Positions 29,888 through 64,000 of a DNA stretch of 64,000 nucleotides are shown here, piece by piece. Each line of letters starts with the position of its first letter. Positions within the stretch are counted from its first letter, which is position 1. The notes beneath the pieces were generated by a model. That model worked only from the letters and a program-made list of their open reading frames with translations, made no database searches and was not told the origin of the DNA. The translations under genes and the position numbers were made by a program. This DNA comes from Dichetophora obliterata (taxonomy: Eukaryota; Arthropoda; Insecta; Diptera; Sciomyzidae): assembly GCA_963920525.1 (NCBI GenBank), contig OY986435.1, forward strand, positions 225,525,293 through 225,589,292, written 5' to 3'.

Positions 29888-30699
29888 GGACAGTCGCAGA
29901 GCTTTTCCTAAATGCAAGCTCTCTTCTCGCTTTCTGATTGGCTGTCACTACAGCTGATCTGGTGCTTTTCGATTACTATGTTTAGAACAGCTGACCGTGT
30001 GCTTTTGGTTTCTATGTTTGTCACAGCTGACCGTGTGCTTTCGTGGTTTGTGCCATGGGTGCCTTCCACCAGCCACTGGTGTGCTGGTTTCCTGCTAGAT
30101 GGCGTTGTCTCTTCTTTCATCTACTTAATCTAATGTTATAAGCGGCAGCAGAGTTAATACGAACTAGCTTTATACAATACAATTCTTATTGTAAACATAT
30201 TCCAATCGTTAATTACATACTAATTAGTAATACACTTAATTTGTAGTAACAATAAATGAAAAGGTGATAAACATTTCAATATATTAAAATAATAATGAAT
30301 TTAAATATTATCATTTACTTTATATAATATACATTTATATATTATCATATTTTAACTATTTTGTATGAAATAAAAAATGTTGTTGACTGAATTCATTACA
30401 GTATTTAAACAAAGTTATTTAGAAGTAAAATACAAAATCCAAAATAAAACAAGGGTGACTCACGATGAATGCTGATATGCTGCTTCGTGGTATGGTCGTC
30501 TCTGTTGTTGATGTGATGTTGCTGCCAATGTGTGGTTAAAATGCAGTAGCCATTTTAGCCTTCACAATATAGACGAACTGTTTATTTTTTAAATAACACT
30601 ATACAAGCGTTCGAGATGCTGCCGGCCTCCAACTAACGGCACCACCACTTACCAAATGCATGACATTTTTGACAAGTGATTACCTTAATATTAACACAC

Positions 30700-31320
30700 C
30701 ATAAATGACAGATCGATCTGTCAATGAATAGTGAAAAGCTCGATAAACATTATGGAGAATCTGCTCTGTCGTATTCAACCGTAAAATATTGGATTGCAGA
30801 GTTAAAAAGAAGTCAAATCAGCACAAAGGATGAATACGACAGCGGAGCACCAAAAACAGTGACCACACTCCAGAATGGCGTCGGCTTTTTTTTTTTAATT
30901 CAAATGACATTTTGTTCATTAACTATTTGAGGAAAGGATAAATAACAGACAGCAACTATTGCTGTAAATTATTGGACCGATTGAAGAACGAAATAGCGAT
31001 TCCTTTTATCGAACAAATCGCTCCCATTTATCGAAAAAGAGCTCACAAATCGATCGATTGAAACCAAATTACACGAGTTACGCTTTGAACTGATTCTTCA
31101 TCCCCCATATTCTCCAGATTTAGCCCCAGTGACTATTATCTGTTTCCAAACTTAAAAAAGTGGCTCCAGGGAAAGAGATTTGCGACGAATGAACAGGTCG
31201 AATTGGATACTGAAGCGTATTTCGGAGATTTTGAAAAATCTTACTATTCAAAGGGCAAATCGTTGGAATAAGTGTATCGAGCTGAAAGGGGACTATGTGG
31301 AAGAATAAACAATAATTTGT
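30700..31320 (+). pseudogene. Decayed irritans-type mariner transposase
   Basis: Two homologous blocks remain. 30724-30880 reads STVKYWIAELKRSQISTKDE, SGAPKTVTT, an N-terminal mariner region. 31080-31310 reads a C-terminal region with PPYSPDLAP, YYLFPNLKKWLQGKRFATNE and CIELKGDYVEE, ending in a stop. The catalytic middle is largely missing and frames shift, so it is dead. The PNLKKWLQGKRF style points to the irritans subfamily. Terminal repeats were not recognised. It lies between the LTR element and the calcineurin exons. Confidence 0.8.
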
Positions 31321-31837
31321 TTAAAAAATCGTGTGTTTTCTTTGTGAGATCCCTGTGTGAATGATCCCTAAAATCGTTTGTCAAATTACACTTGAAATTA
31401 TTCAAACATTTTCATCTCATGGGTTGTTAGGTTTTTGCTTCTCCCGTAAAATAAATGAGTTGTCTCTATAGTGTTTGTAATTATTTGTCCGTATTTTTGG
31501 CAGTGTGTGTTATTATGTGTTTAGATTTTGTCGTCATAAATAAACAGCTGAATTCTATTTTCAATGTTTATAGTACGTATATCTATTTTTAAATTGAAGT
31601 TGTTCAAAACAAAGCACAAAGTTAAATAATCTAGCGAGATAGCAGAAAATAGAAATTTAATGAGAGTTTTCTCTATTCTCCTTTTCTCTCAGCTAACTGA
31701 AAATTTCTTCTTGGAAACTGTAAATTTTATATAATCCAATTTATATTCATTTTCCATCTTGTCATCCACCATTCCATCATATATTTGAAATTTTCTTGAA
31801 CCTTGAAATTTTCTATTTTTTTTATACCAAACTGCAG
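31321..31837. other. Upstream intron sequence of the calcineurin gene
   Basis: No gene is seen. It ends in a pyrimidine-rich acceptor (TTTTTTTTATACCAAACTGCAG, cut at 31837). The first coding exon of calcineurin A must lie upstream. I looked for a Met-led peptide ending RVVK before a donor and did not find a convincing one. Confidence 0.5.
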
Positions 31838-56088
<24,251 letters not shown>

Positions 56089-56400
56089 TTCTGATAGCTA
56101 ATATATTAAAAGATTATCCAGGATATCAGGATGTGACATCAGGACATTAGCTGACAACAATTTATCAGTTATCGTTTTTTTTCTTACTACTAGTTAGACA
56201 AAATTCAAAATAGTTTGAGTGTAATGCAATTTCTACGGTTCTATCAAATATTTGATCAATTCTGTTCTAGCTTTAACATAAAATAACTACACAGTCCAAC
56301 AATGTTAAACGTTTTGAATGTAACTTTGTAACCATGAGTATATCTCTGAAAAAGTACGTTATTCAAACCTTTTTTTGCTGAATAAAGTTATACTCCAGCA
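56089..56400 (+). terminator. CanA: Calcineurin 3' UTR and poly(A) signal
   Basis: AATAAA at 56381-56386 in TTGCTGAATAAAGTTATACT, about 290 bp after the stop, is the first good poly(A) signal. The cleavage site is inferred to be near 56400. Confidence 0.65.
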
Positions 56401-56902
56401 AGTCTGAGTTTTTTTTTAATATACCTCGTAAGTTTGCAAGGAGCATTAAATTTTTTTGCACAAAGAGCAAAACCTTTGATGTATGTGAAAGTTTTTTCCT
56501 AATAATATTTTATATCTTAAAAATACTTTTGCAGCAATGATTTTTTAACTTTTTTTTTAAATATATTCATTCTGAGTTAGTAAAGCTATAGTAGGCCAAA
56601 GCTATAGTAATATAAAATTACAGAGAGTCTTTTAACAAAAACACCTTTTTTGAGATCACACTTAAACGAAAAACGTTGAAAAGAAAAAAGCTCCCCAAAA
56701 AAGTGTTTAAGTAACTTTATAAAATTGTTAAGTATTAAAAAATTTCAACGCAATCTTGCAATTAAGTTTTGTGAAATTGCCCTCGTGGAGGGCCAAATTT
56801 CTCAAAATCAGTTTGATCTGCCGTTCGATTTTACATATATTTGGTAAGGTTCTACTTCTTCATTTAATTGGTTAGTGATTTAAAGGAAAAATTTCTTTGT
56901 GG
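56401..56902. other. No gene seen
   Basis: AT-rich sequence downstream of the calcineurin gene; nothing supported. Confidence 0.5.
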
Positions 56903-56910
56903 CTTGTAAC

Positions 56911-57626
56911 TAGGGCTGCCAGGTCCCGATCTCCACGCGGGTTATCCCGATTTTCGGCCTAAAAATGTGCGTCCCGCGAAGACCTCACGCGGGGCGGCAA
57001 ATGTCCCGATTTCTTGAAAAACAATTTTATTTTGTAATGTTTTCAATATTTTAATATCATCAATATTATAAAAATACTTCCTACGTTTTTATTTCTTCAT
57101 GACTAAATTTGTACAGATTTTTTGTACGCCACTAATTGATTGCACCGATTCGCATACTTTACAAGCAACCGAACAGTGCGTGAAATAAAGAAAAAGGGAG
57201 CGAAAAAAACAATAACATCAAACTTTGTGGATATTGTTAATTTTGCTTTGCTCATTTTCACCCACGATGTTCGTAAAGTTCAACATATCGCATCCTTTTC
57301 TAGCAATCAAACATAGTATGAACGAAAGAAAACAAAACGAAAAAAAAACAATAAATTTTGAATTTTCAGATATTAATATGGGTTAGTAAAAATATAAGTT
57401 TATTTTGTTTCTATATTCATTTATTTGAGTTCTCCGTCACTGACTTTTGTTTAAAATATAAAATTTCTTTTTTAAAGTTACATACAACTCGAAAAAATCG
57501 ATTTTCAGTAAACACATTTAAAGTTTTTTTTTGTTATTCTAAGCGTACTGGTCGATTGAATCTCTGTCCCGATTTTTTTTTTTTTGGTAAATCCCGATTT
57601 TTTAAAAAAAAAACCTGGCAGCCCTT
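56911..57626. mobile_element. hAT-like MITE (TAGGGCTGCCAGGT ends)
   Basis: The 8-bp duplication CTTGTAAC flanks both ends (56903-56910, 57627-57634). AGGGCTGCCAGGT and ACCTGGCAGCCCT are perfect inverted ends. Just inside, TCCCGAT words recur at both ends. 716 bp without a transposase. The 8-bp duplication and TAGGG-type end fit hAT. Confidence 0.88.
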
Positions 57627-57634
57627 CTTGTAAC

Positions 57635-58885
57635 CATTAATTAATGACAACAATTCCCATTTAACTACTTATTTAATCACTCAAGACTACTGAAGAGTGA
57701 AGTTTAACGCAGCCCGAAATAGTTCTGTCTAGTCTGCTGTGTGATTGACTCTATACAGAGTTGGTGGTGTTGCATCCTTCAAACTTACTTGATCTAAATA
57801 GCGCACAATTAAAATCATGTAACTCCCATTTAAGTTTTCTATGCAAATAAAAACAAACTCAGACGTCTTTGACTATATGTTTGTTCAGCAAAAATGGTTC
57901 TCACAACGCCCTCTTTCCGAAATATAACATGCTGCTACGCTGTTGCAACAAGTCTTTTGCTATCAGACTGTGCTATTAACCAAATCTAGTCAAAGTTTTG
58001 TAATATTTATTTTTGGTTTTATAATAGTTTTTTATCAATATGTGCTTTAAAATTTTACCATAAATAAAACGTTTAAAACATGTTTTTTGCCCAAATATTT
58101 TTTATTTACAATGTCTAGAAAATATCTGCATTTTTTAAACTATCAAGATAAGCTGATAGGAATTGACTGTATTTTTTCTTCAAAGTTTTCGTGCGCATGT
58201 CGAGTTGTTTACTTTATATCCGGCACCTTTAAAGATACAGACGTACATCTTAAATCTCCGCAGTTTGGTAGTTTTATCATGAGTCAACACAGGTAATTGA
58301 GATAATTAGTAAAATTACACTAGTTATAACTGCAACGAATAATAATAAAAGTGTCATTAAAGTTTAATAAGGTTTTCATAAAATTATATAACTGACAATA
58401 TAAAATAACGTATTTTACAATTAAGACTTACGTCAAATCAATTTACGTGTCAAACATAACATCTGGTTGTTACTAAGTGGGTAGATTGTAATACGGAAAA
58501 ATCGGCTTTAAGTCCTTATAGATTAAAGCCGCATGGAAACACGCTCGCAGGAGATTATTTCACAATTCTGTTGTGCGACTGAAGAACGAAAAATTTATTT
58601 ATTTATTTGGCCAAGCAAGGCAATATACTTATTCTAACAGGTTGTTTTTTTTATTTATTTATTTTTTTCCTCACCCCTTACCTTGTTTTGGTGTACAAAG
58701 ACATGCTAATCGAAGTGGGCGTAATCCGCCCACCAGAACGACATGAATTTAAGAACACGTCAAACAGGAAAGGAGATAAGAAAAGAAAAGAAACAGAAGG
58801 AACTTATAACTAACATAGTTTATACAAAGTAGTTGAAAATATGGCTATTAAGCTACTGTGCTATATTATAATTAATAGGGAACAG
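57635..58885. other. No gene; one interspersed repeat
   Basis: 57682-57800 repeats 43868-43985. A short open stretch at 58087-58296 has no supporting codon or homology signal. Nothing else recognised. Confidence 0.55.
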
Positions 58886-58889
58886 TTAA

Positions 58890-59947
58890 AGAGGCATGGA
58901 TGGTGATTGGTGATCGTGATAAGGATAGATGCTTAGGGTGGAAAGAGGTGATTGGAGAGGGTACGCTTGAACATGTATTTAGACAAAGGTGGTAGGTAGT
59001 GCTCGCTGATAGTATTAAATATCATACAACATCTGTTAATTGGTTCTTTGAAAGCGTAAGTAGTGTGATACTGTGACTCACATAGAAATCTTGTATGCCT
59101 AGTTCTCCTTATTGGGTCATTAATTGTAACTTTGTTGGAAATATATTCGGCATTAAGTTATTGGCTTTCAGTCTGTAAACATATGGTGGCAGATTTCTAT
59201 AGTCCCGAGGGTTGTACGTGTCTCTCAAGGCAAAAAGTAAGATTTGTTTTTGGATAGATTCTATTCTATCACTATGCACTGCAAAACTTGGGTTCCATAC
59301 TGTGCAACAATATTCAAGAATTGGACGCTTGTGTGCAATATAGGGTTTTAGTTACCCAGACGTTCTTGAATTCATTTGCGCGTCTTTTAATGGATCCGAG
59401 AAGCTTGCTTGCCCTGGATGTGATATGATCGAGGTGAAGATTAAAGCGCAGCCTAGAATCTAGGATAGCCCCAAGATCTGCAATGTGATTGATCCTTTTT
59501 AGTTCAACCCCATTTAGCTCAAAACTACTGTAAAGCATTTCTCTTTTACGGGAATAACTTATAACATAGCATTTATTTTCATTTAGAGAAAGCTTATTTT
59601 GATTACACCAGTTTTCCAGGGATACAAGTTTACTCTGTAAGAAAACTGTATCCACATCTGATTTAATGACATAATACATTTTTAAGTCGTCTGCGTATAA
59701 GAGATGTGGGATATCATACAAAACTTCAGATATATCTGCAATAAATATGTTAAAGAGGAGTGGACCGAGGTGACTTCCTTAGGGTACGCCTGATGAGACA
59801 ATAATCTTATTTGATAGAGTACCCTAAAATTTAACATGTTGGGATCTTTCACTAAGATAGGTTATAAGCCAATTCAACAAAGAACCTGATATACCGAATT
59901 TTTCTAATTTTTTAGTTAAGATTACGTGATCAACTCGATCAAATCTA
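58890..59947 (-). pseudogene. CR1-like LINE fragment (RT palm to C-terminus)
   Basis: On the minus strand: FDRVDHVILTKKLEKFGISG (59945-59880), SGVP then stop then GSHLGPLLFNIFIADI (59800-59740), and an open block MYDIPHLLYADDLKMYYVIK (YADD; 59721 onward) with LENWCNQNKLSLNENKCYVI and ISYSRKREMLYSSFELNGVE to 59314. Frameshifted C-terminal pieces follow down to about 58890. It is cut at 59947 by the next repeat. It is another CR1-like lineage, distinct from the 12-16 kb copy. Confidence 0.8.
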
Positions 59948-60850
59948 TAGTAATAAAACTCATTTTCTGTTTGTTTGTTTGTTTGTTTGTTGGTTTGTTT
60001 GTTTGGCCTTTATACAAATCTAAGCGGCTCAACGGATTTTGCTCAAACTAGGTACACATATTAAGTTTATCTCAACTTAAAATGTTACATACTTAGATTT
60101 TGCCACGCCCCCTCTGAAATTTTTCAACTAACGGTAATTTTGTTATTATAAAACTTTTTAGTATCGGAGATTTTTGTATATTTAATTTTAAAAATTTGTT
60201 GTTATTTTGACATCAAAAACATTCACATATCTTCAAAATTGGAGAAATTTTCAGTACAACGACTTTTTCATAAAACATCGTTACCTAAGAATGAGAAAAA
60301 AACGACATGAAAATCAAAGTTTGGTCTTTCGATGCAAATATCTCCGCTGTCCATTAATATATTTCATTCAAATTTTTTTTGTTCAAAAGTTCAATAAAAT
60401 CACTTCACTGTACCATTAAGTCAGTGTATAAATGTTTTAAGAGTATGCCAAAAAAGGTCCAAAATATTGACTTTTTACTCAAAAAATGACTCAAAAATTG
60501 TTGTTGTTGTAAAAATGAAATCAATTAAAAACAGCAAATCTGACTACCTTTCATATGACATAGCATTTATTTGCAAAAATTCTTCCAGCTAAGCGCAAAA
60601 ATTATTTTACTGTTTTTGTCATCAAAACAACAAGACCCCCTTGATTTTTTTCGCGAAATTTATTTTTTCCAAAATGTTGTTTTTATATTTTTTACAAAAA
60701 AGTCAAGTCTCAAAAATAATTTATGTCAAAAAATTACCCCAATATCTCTTTCCAATCAAAAGTTATGGCTAAAAATCTATTTTTTCATACCAGACTATTA
60801 ATAAAACTTAGTTTTGTGTTAGAATTCTCTATGTAGTTTGTACCAGGGCT
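59948..60850. repeat. Interspersed repeat with (GTTT)n head
   Basis: Starts near CTATAGTAATAAAACTCATT followed by a TTTG run (59970-60005) and GCGGCTCAACGGATTTTGCT, then similarity to 35440-35750 (60190-60470). It ends near CTATTAATAAAACTTAGTTT, a direct echo of its start. The GGCT(C/G)xACxGATTTTG type of head is seen in some Helitron-like repeats, but I cannot assign it. Confidence 0.5.
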
Positions 60851-61489
60851 CGCAAACAAACTCTAAAGAAAAGTATTTTTCTGTTCTGTTTGTTTCTTCT
60901 CAAGATCACAACAAGTATTTTGGTTTGTTTAGTTTTCTCTCTCCGATTCAAAAAGTAGCACAAACCGAATCAAGCAGAGATGAGAGAGAAAAGCAAAATG
61001 AAATGTTTCTTTTTTCGAATAGAAAAAACTTCCTCTCGGTGTTATGCGTTTGAATCGCGGGCACAAAAACAATCAAAGTAAAGTATCTTTAGCGATCTCT
61101 TGTAGGTTGCTGGAAGCACCAAAATACGAAGAGAGGTCTGCAATGTTTGTTCGTTACATTTATGATGCGACTTTTTTTTGTGTTGAAAAAGTTATTGCGT
61201 TGGAATTTTTCTTTGTTTTGTTGCTTTTATTGAATTTTTTGTTTTATATAGATGCGTTGTGCTTTTGTGCATATGTATATGAGGTAACGTTTTGTTCGTG
61301 AAAAATACAATGTCTCGGCGATTGGACAGTGCACAGCGGGGAAGATAGGTTATTTCAAATTTAAGGAATGGTCTAGATATTAGAAATGACATTTTTAATT
61401 TCTATCCTAATTTTTTGCAAGTAAGGAGTGTTTAAAATTGAAATTTTTATTATATTTATGAATAATATGCACTTTTTGCATTATTAATT
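60851..61489. other. No gene seen
   Basis: Slightly less AT-rich, with several short open frames but no homology or splice pattern I recognise. Confidence 0.45.
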
Positions 61490-61632
61490 TTTTGATACCC
61501 GCCTCCGCATCCGCATCGAAGATCTGTATTTTATTATCAACAAAAAAAGAAGAAGTTAAAAAACTAAGAAGCCATCAAGTATATACTTTACTTTTTATAA
61601 AATACAATTTACCCTTTATAAAAAATTAAATA

Positions 61633-62956
61633 CAGTAAAACCTCAGAAATAAGAAGCTAATAAAATTATAATCATCTAGAAATTAGAAGTTGAATTTTGA
61701 AAACATTAAAGCTTCTGAAATTAGAAGATTGTATTTTAATTTCCGAGGTAATTGTATGTGCAATTTATATTTAACAGTGCAGCGTTTTCTAACAAAAATT
61801 TAAAACGAAGCTTGTGACCTTATTATAGTGTAGAATATTCGGTTTCGGTTTCGGTTTCGGTTTCGGTTACGGCCAGTTTTGGGCCCTTTTTGTTTGTTTT
61901 GGCTATTCTGCTATTTTGAGGCTATATTGAGGTATTTTTGGTAAAAATTTCTTGCATCAGTTATTTAATTCAAATACATTTATTTGGTTTAATAAAAATA
62001 TTTACAACGCATTGTACTAATCAAAAATTATGAATTAGTCTATTATTTGATTTATCGTGTCAACGCAAAATATTTTGGTTAATTTAATGCGTTCGATAAT
62101 ATCATTTTCGATTTTATCATATCTATTGTAATTGATATTAAAGTTTTATAGGTACTGAAGCTAAAATTGTTAATTAAACTTACGAGCGAATTTTGTGTGT
62201 GTAGAATAAAGGAAAAGAAAACAAAATATTTCCGTTTTTATAATACTAAACCTTTCAAAAAACAAAAAGACTGCTTAGTAGTTCTATAAAAATGTACATT
62301 GTAGGTGCATACTATTTTGAGTGTGTACGGAAGATATAAAGTAGGCAATATTTTAGTAATAAAAAATAAATTAAAAAATAGTCTCATTTATTATTTTAGT
62401 AAACTTCAATTATTTATTATAAACTGCAATATTCAAGTAATACTTTATTTTGTATTAAATTTTTTTCTTTTGTGTATGAGAGTTCCTTTTTTTTCTTTAA
62501 TAAAAAAAATAATTTGAGAAAACTTAAATTATAAATAACCAGTTTCGGTTCTGGTTTCGGCTAGGCCGAGTATTCGGTTTCTGCCAAAATTACGGTATCG
62601 GTCGAACACTACTTATTATGCTAAATGTACGTAATCAATTCACTTGGAGTCTTTTGTGTGGCAATTATTTTCATAAGAAAATTTCAGTGAGAGAAAATGA
62701 TTTTGTTTTGCTTCATATGAAAACGAAATTTACCAGACAAAAGGACGTTTTACAAAATAAGGCCATTTACATAAAAATGTTTATAATTTTCTACACATTA
62801 TAAGTGTGTTATTTTTATCCAGTAACTATATCTTTAAATTATTGCTTGAGCAATATTATTATAAATTCAACTTTACAAATTTTAACTCCGAAATGATAAG
62901 ATTTCAGAAATTAGAAAATCCCGACTTAAAAACAGCTTCTAACTTCTGAGGTACTG
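61633..62956. mobile_element. TA-flanked TIR element hosting hAT-like copy 2
   Basis: The left end CAGTAAAACCTCAGAAATAA and right end, read inward, CAGTACCTCAGAAGTTAGAAG are inverted (with a 2-base gap), and TA flanks both (61631-61632, 62957-62958). TTCTGAAATTAGAAG words occur inside both halves. Without the 785-bp insertion and its duplication it would be about 530 bp. Non-coding. Confidence 0.7.
61827..62611. mobile_element. hAT-like non-autonomous element, copy 2
   Basis: The 8-bp duplication CTTATTAT flanks both ends (61819-61826, 62612-62619). Ends AGTGTAGAATATTCGG and GGTCGAACACTA. Subterminal (GGTTTC)n on the left. The interior matches copy 1 (6146-7224) in opposite orientation but lacks the 250-bp segment found there. 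Confidence 0.82.
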
Positions 62957-62958
62957 TA

Positions 62959-64000
62959 TTAACATAATTTTTAAAATAATTTTAAGAATTAAAGTTCTGC
63001 TTTAAGTTTGTCTAGTTGAGCTAAATATCTATAAAAGTCTTTTAAATTTAATATTTATACTTTTTTTTGTAATTAATGAGTTTGTTATTTTATTCCTTAA
63101 AAAGGTTTACATAAAAAAATAAATATTAGCAATAATAAAAAAATATTTACTAAAGTATGATTTAAACTATCAAACATTTAGAATTTGTTTTTAAATGATG
63201 TAAAAATCAATATCTATAATTTAACTGAGAGCATCCGCATACGCCACCCGCGGTTCTTAGATTCAATTGTCCGCATCCGCATCCTCAAAGAAGGCCCTTT
63301 ACATATCCGCATCCGCAAAATGACTTCCGTCACATACCTAGTTCTTTATTGAAAACGAATAAAGACAAAATTGTTCAACTTATTTTATTTGAATAAAAAA
63401 GTATGATTTTAATAAGTGCATTAGAGTGGAACGAATTTTTAACCTCACCGGCTTAATATATTTTTGAAAACTACTCATCAAAACCAATTCTTCTGCATCC
63501 TTGGTATTTTTCTGTGACGAAACTTTTGACTTTGCCCGAGGGTTTTTGTGAATGAAAACCTCTTACTACATAATTACTTCCCTTTGATACCATGTACGCA
63601 CTTAAAGATATTTGTGCTCAAAGTTCACCGAAGTCGGTCATTCGCCAATATCTCCGCTCCTTTATATCAGAGGTAAAATATGCATGCAACAAAATTGTAA
63701 ATCAGATAGTTATCTTCAAAAATACCATTAACAGTTTTATCGTAAAAGCCACAGTTTTTACGCTATGAGACTGATTATGGCTAAACACTACAAAGTATAG
63801 ATTTCTTACTATTAGCAAATTTTTAACTTTAATTAATAGTAGTTTATTAGCAGAATTTTAATGTATGTTTGTTATTTTCTCACTTCGAACATGGTTTTTC
63901 AAACAAACAAATCGTCTAATAAATGTACATATATGCAGTTTAAATCGCTTAGCTGCCTATTCGCTTAAGAGATTATGTATGTTAACAGCACAAAATCAAT
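62959..64000. other. No gene seen
   Basis: AT-rich to the window end, apart from the ATCCGC block at 63232-63320. Sequence from about 63400 shows no coding or repeat signal that I can support. Confidence 0.5.

Larger units (their letters stand above)
19431..30566 (-). mobile_element. Complete Gypsy-superfamily LTR retrotransposon (Osvaldo/Ulysses-like)
   Basis: 11,136 bp, flanked by the 4-bp duplication ATAT (19427-19430, 30567-30570). The two LTRs are both 1685 bp (TGT...ACA) and I found no difference where I compared them. On the minus strand the order is 5' LTR, tRNA-Lys primer site, gag, pol (protease, RT, RNase H, integrase), a third ORF, purine tract and 3' LTR. Long LTRs with a tRNA-Lys3 primer are known from Osvaldo and Ulysses of Drosophila, hence the assignment, which is inference. 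All three frames are open, so the insertion is young. Confidence 0.95.
28882..30566 (-). repeat. 5' LTR (right copy)
   Basis: 1685 bp, TGT...ACA, matching 19431-21115. On the minus strand U3 runs from 30566 to about 29855, followed by a long transcribed R region that contains the 84-bp array (29178-29781). A poly(A) signal AATAAA (minus) is at 29021-29026, so U5 is short. Boundaries of R are inferred from TATA and AATAAA positions. Confidence 0.95.
61498..63330. repeat. Flanking ATCCGC hexamer blocks
   Basis: CCGCATCCGCATC-type runs occur at 61498-61521 and several times at 63232-63320. They may mark the ends of an older element around the nested pair, but no clear termini or target duplication were found. 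Confidence 0.35.

Noticed and set aside
58087..58296. 69-codon open stretch (MPKYFLFTMSRKYL...) as a small gene
   Set aside because: No homology, splice signals or flanking gene structure; of a length expected by chance.
61044..61301. 85-codon hydrophobic open stretch as a membrane peptide gene
   Set aside because: T-rich codons give Phe/Leu runs by composition; no supporting signal.

Overview
The window looks like nuclear DNA of a higher fly (Diptera, probably calyptrate; this is an inference). It is AT-rich and intron-bearing, and it is packed with dipteran-type transposable elements: mariner, rosa-type DD41D mariner, copia, an Osvaldo/Ulysses-like Gypsy element, RTE- and CR1-like LINEs, and hAT-like and TA/TTAA MITEs. 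I recognise only one ordinary host gene.

Host gene. On the + strand, 31838-56088 encodes the catalytic A subunit of calcineurin (PP2B). Exons 2-8 are packed into 31.8-33.3 kb. They are followed by a 13.7-kb intron, one exon at 46.99 kb, an in-frame 63-bp candidate cassette exon at 47.47 kb, an 8-kb intron, and the last three exons at 55.47-56.09 kb. The phosphatase core, calcineurin-B-binding helix, calmodulin-binding helix and autoinhibitory segment are all readable. All splice phases agree. The short first exon was not found. Nearly all mobile DNA within the gene lies in the two long introns.

Left part (0-31.7 kb). 0-2.3 kb is a terminal-inverted-repeat element holding an intact mariner. 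3-12 kb holds several MITEs and a decayed transposase-like gene. 12.1-16.4 kb is a CR1-like retrotransposon split by a nested RTE element with a 13-bp target duplication. 17.2-19.3 kb is an element made of two oppositely oriented ATTGAATTCAATG-type arrays around a small spliced gene. 19431-30566 is a complete LTR retrotransposon on the minus strand, with 1685-bp LTRs, a tRNA-Lys primer site, gag, pol and a third ORF of unknown function. Related Ala-coding minisatellites sit in both pol and the third ORF. A decayed irritans-type mariner follows.

Right part (33-64 kb). The long calcineurin introns hold an ACAGACGG microsatellite element, a tRNA-derived SINE abutting a palindromic MITE, LINE debris with a TTAA element inside, a frameshifted DD41D mariner and a defective copia element. 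Downstream of the gene are hAT-like MITEs, a CR1-like fragment and a hAT-like element nested in a TA-flanked element.

No rRNA gene, functional tRNA gene or CRISPR was seen. Element family names come from motifs and remembered family features, not from searches.
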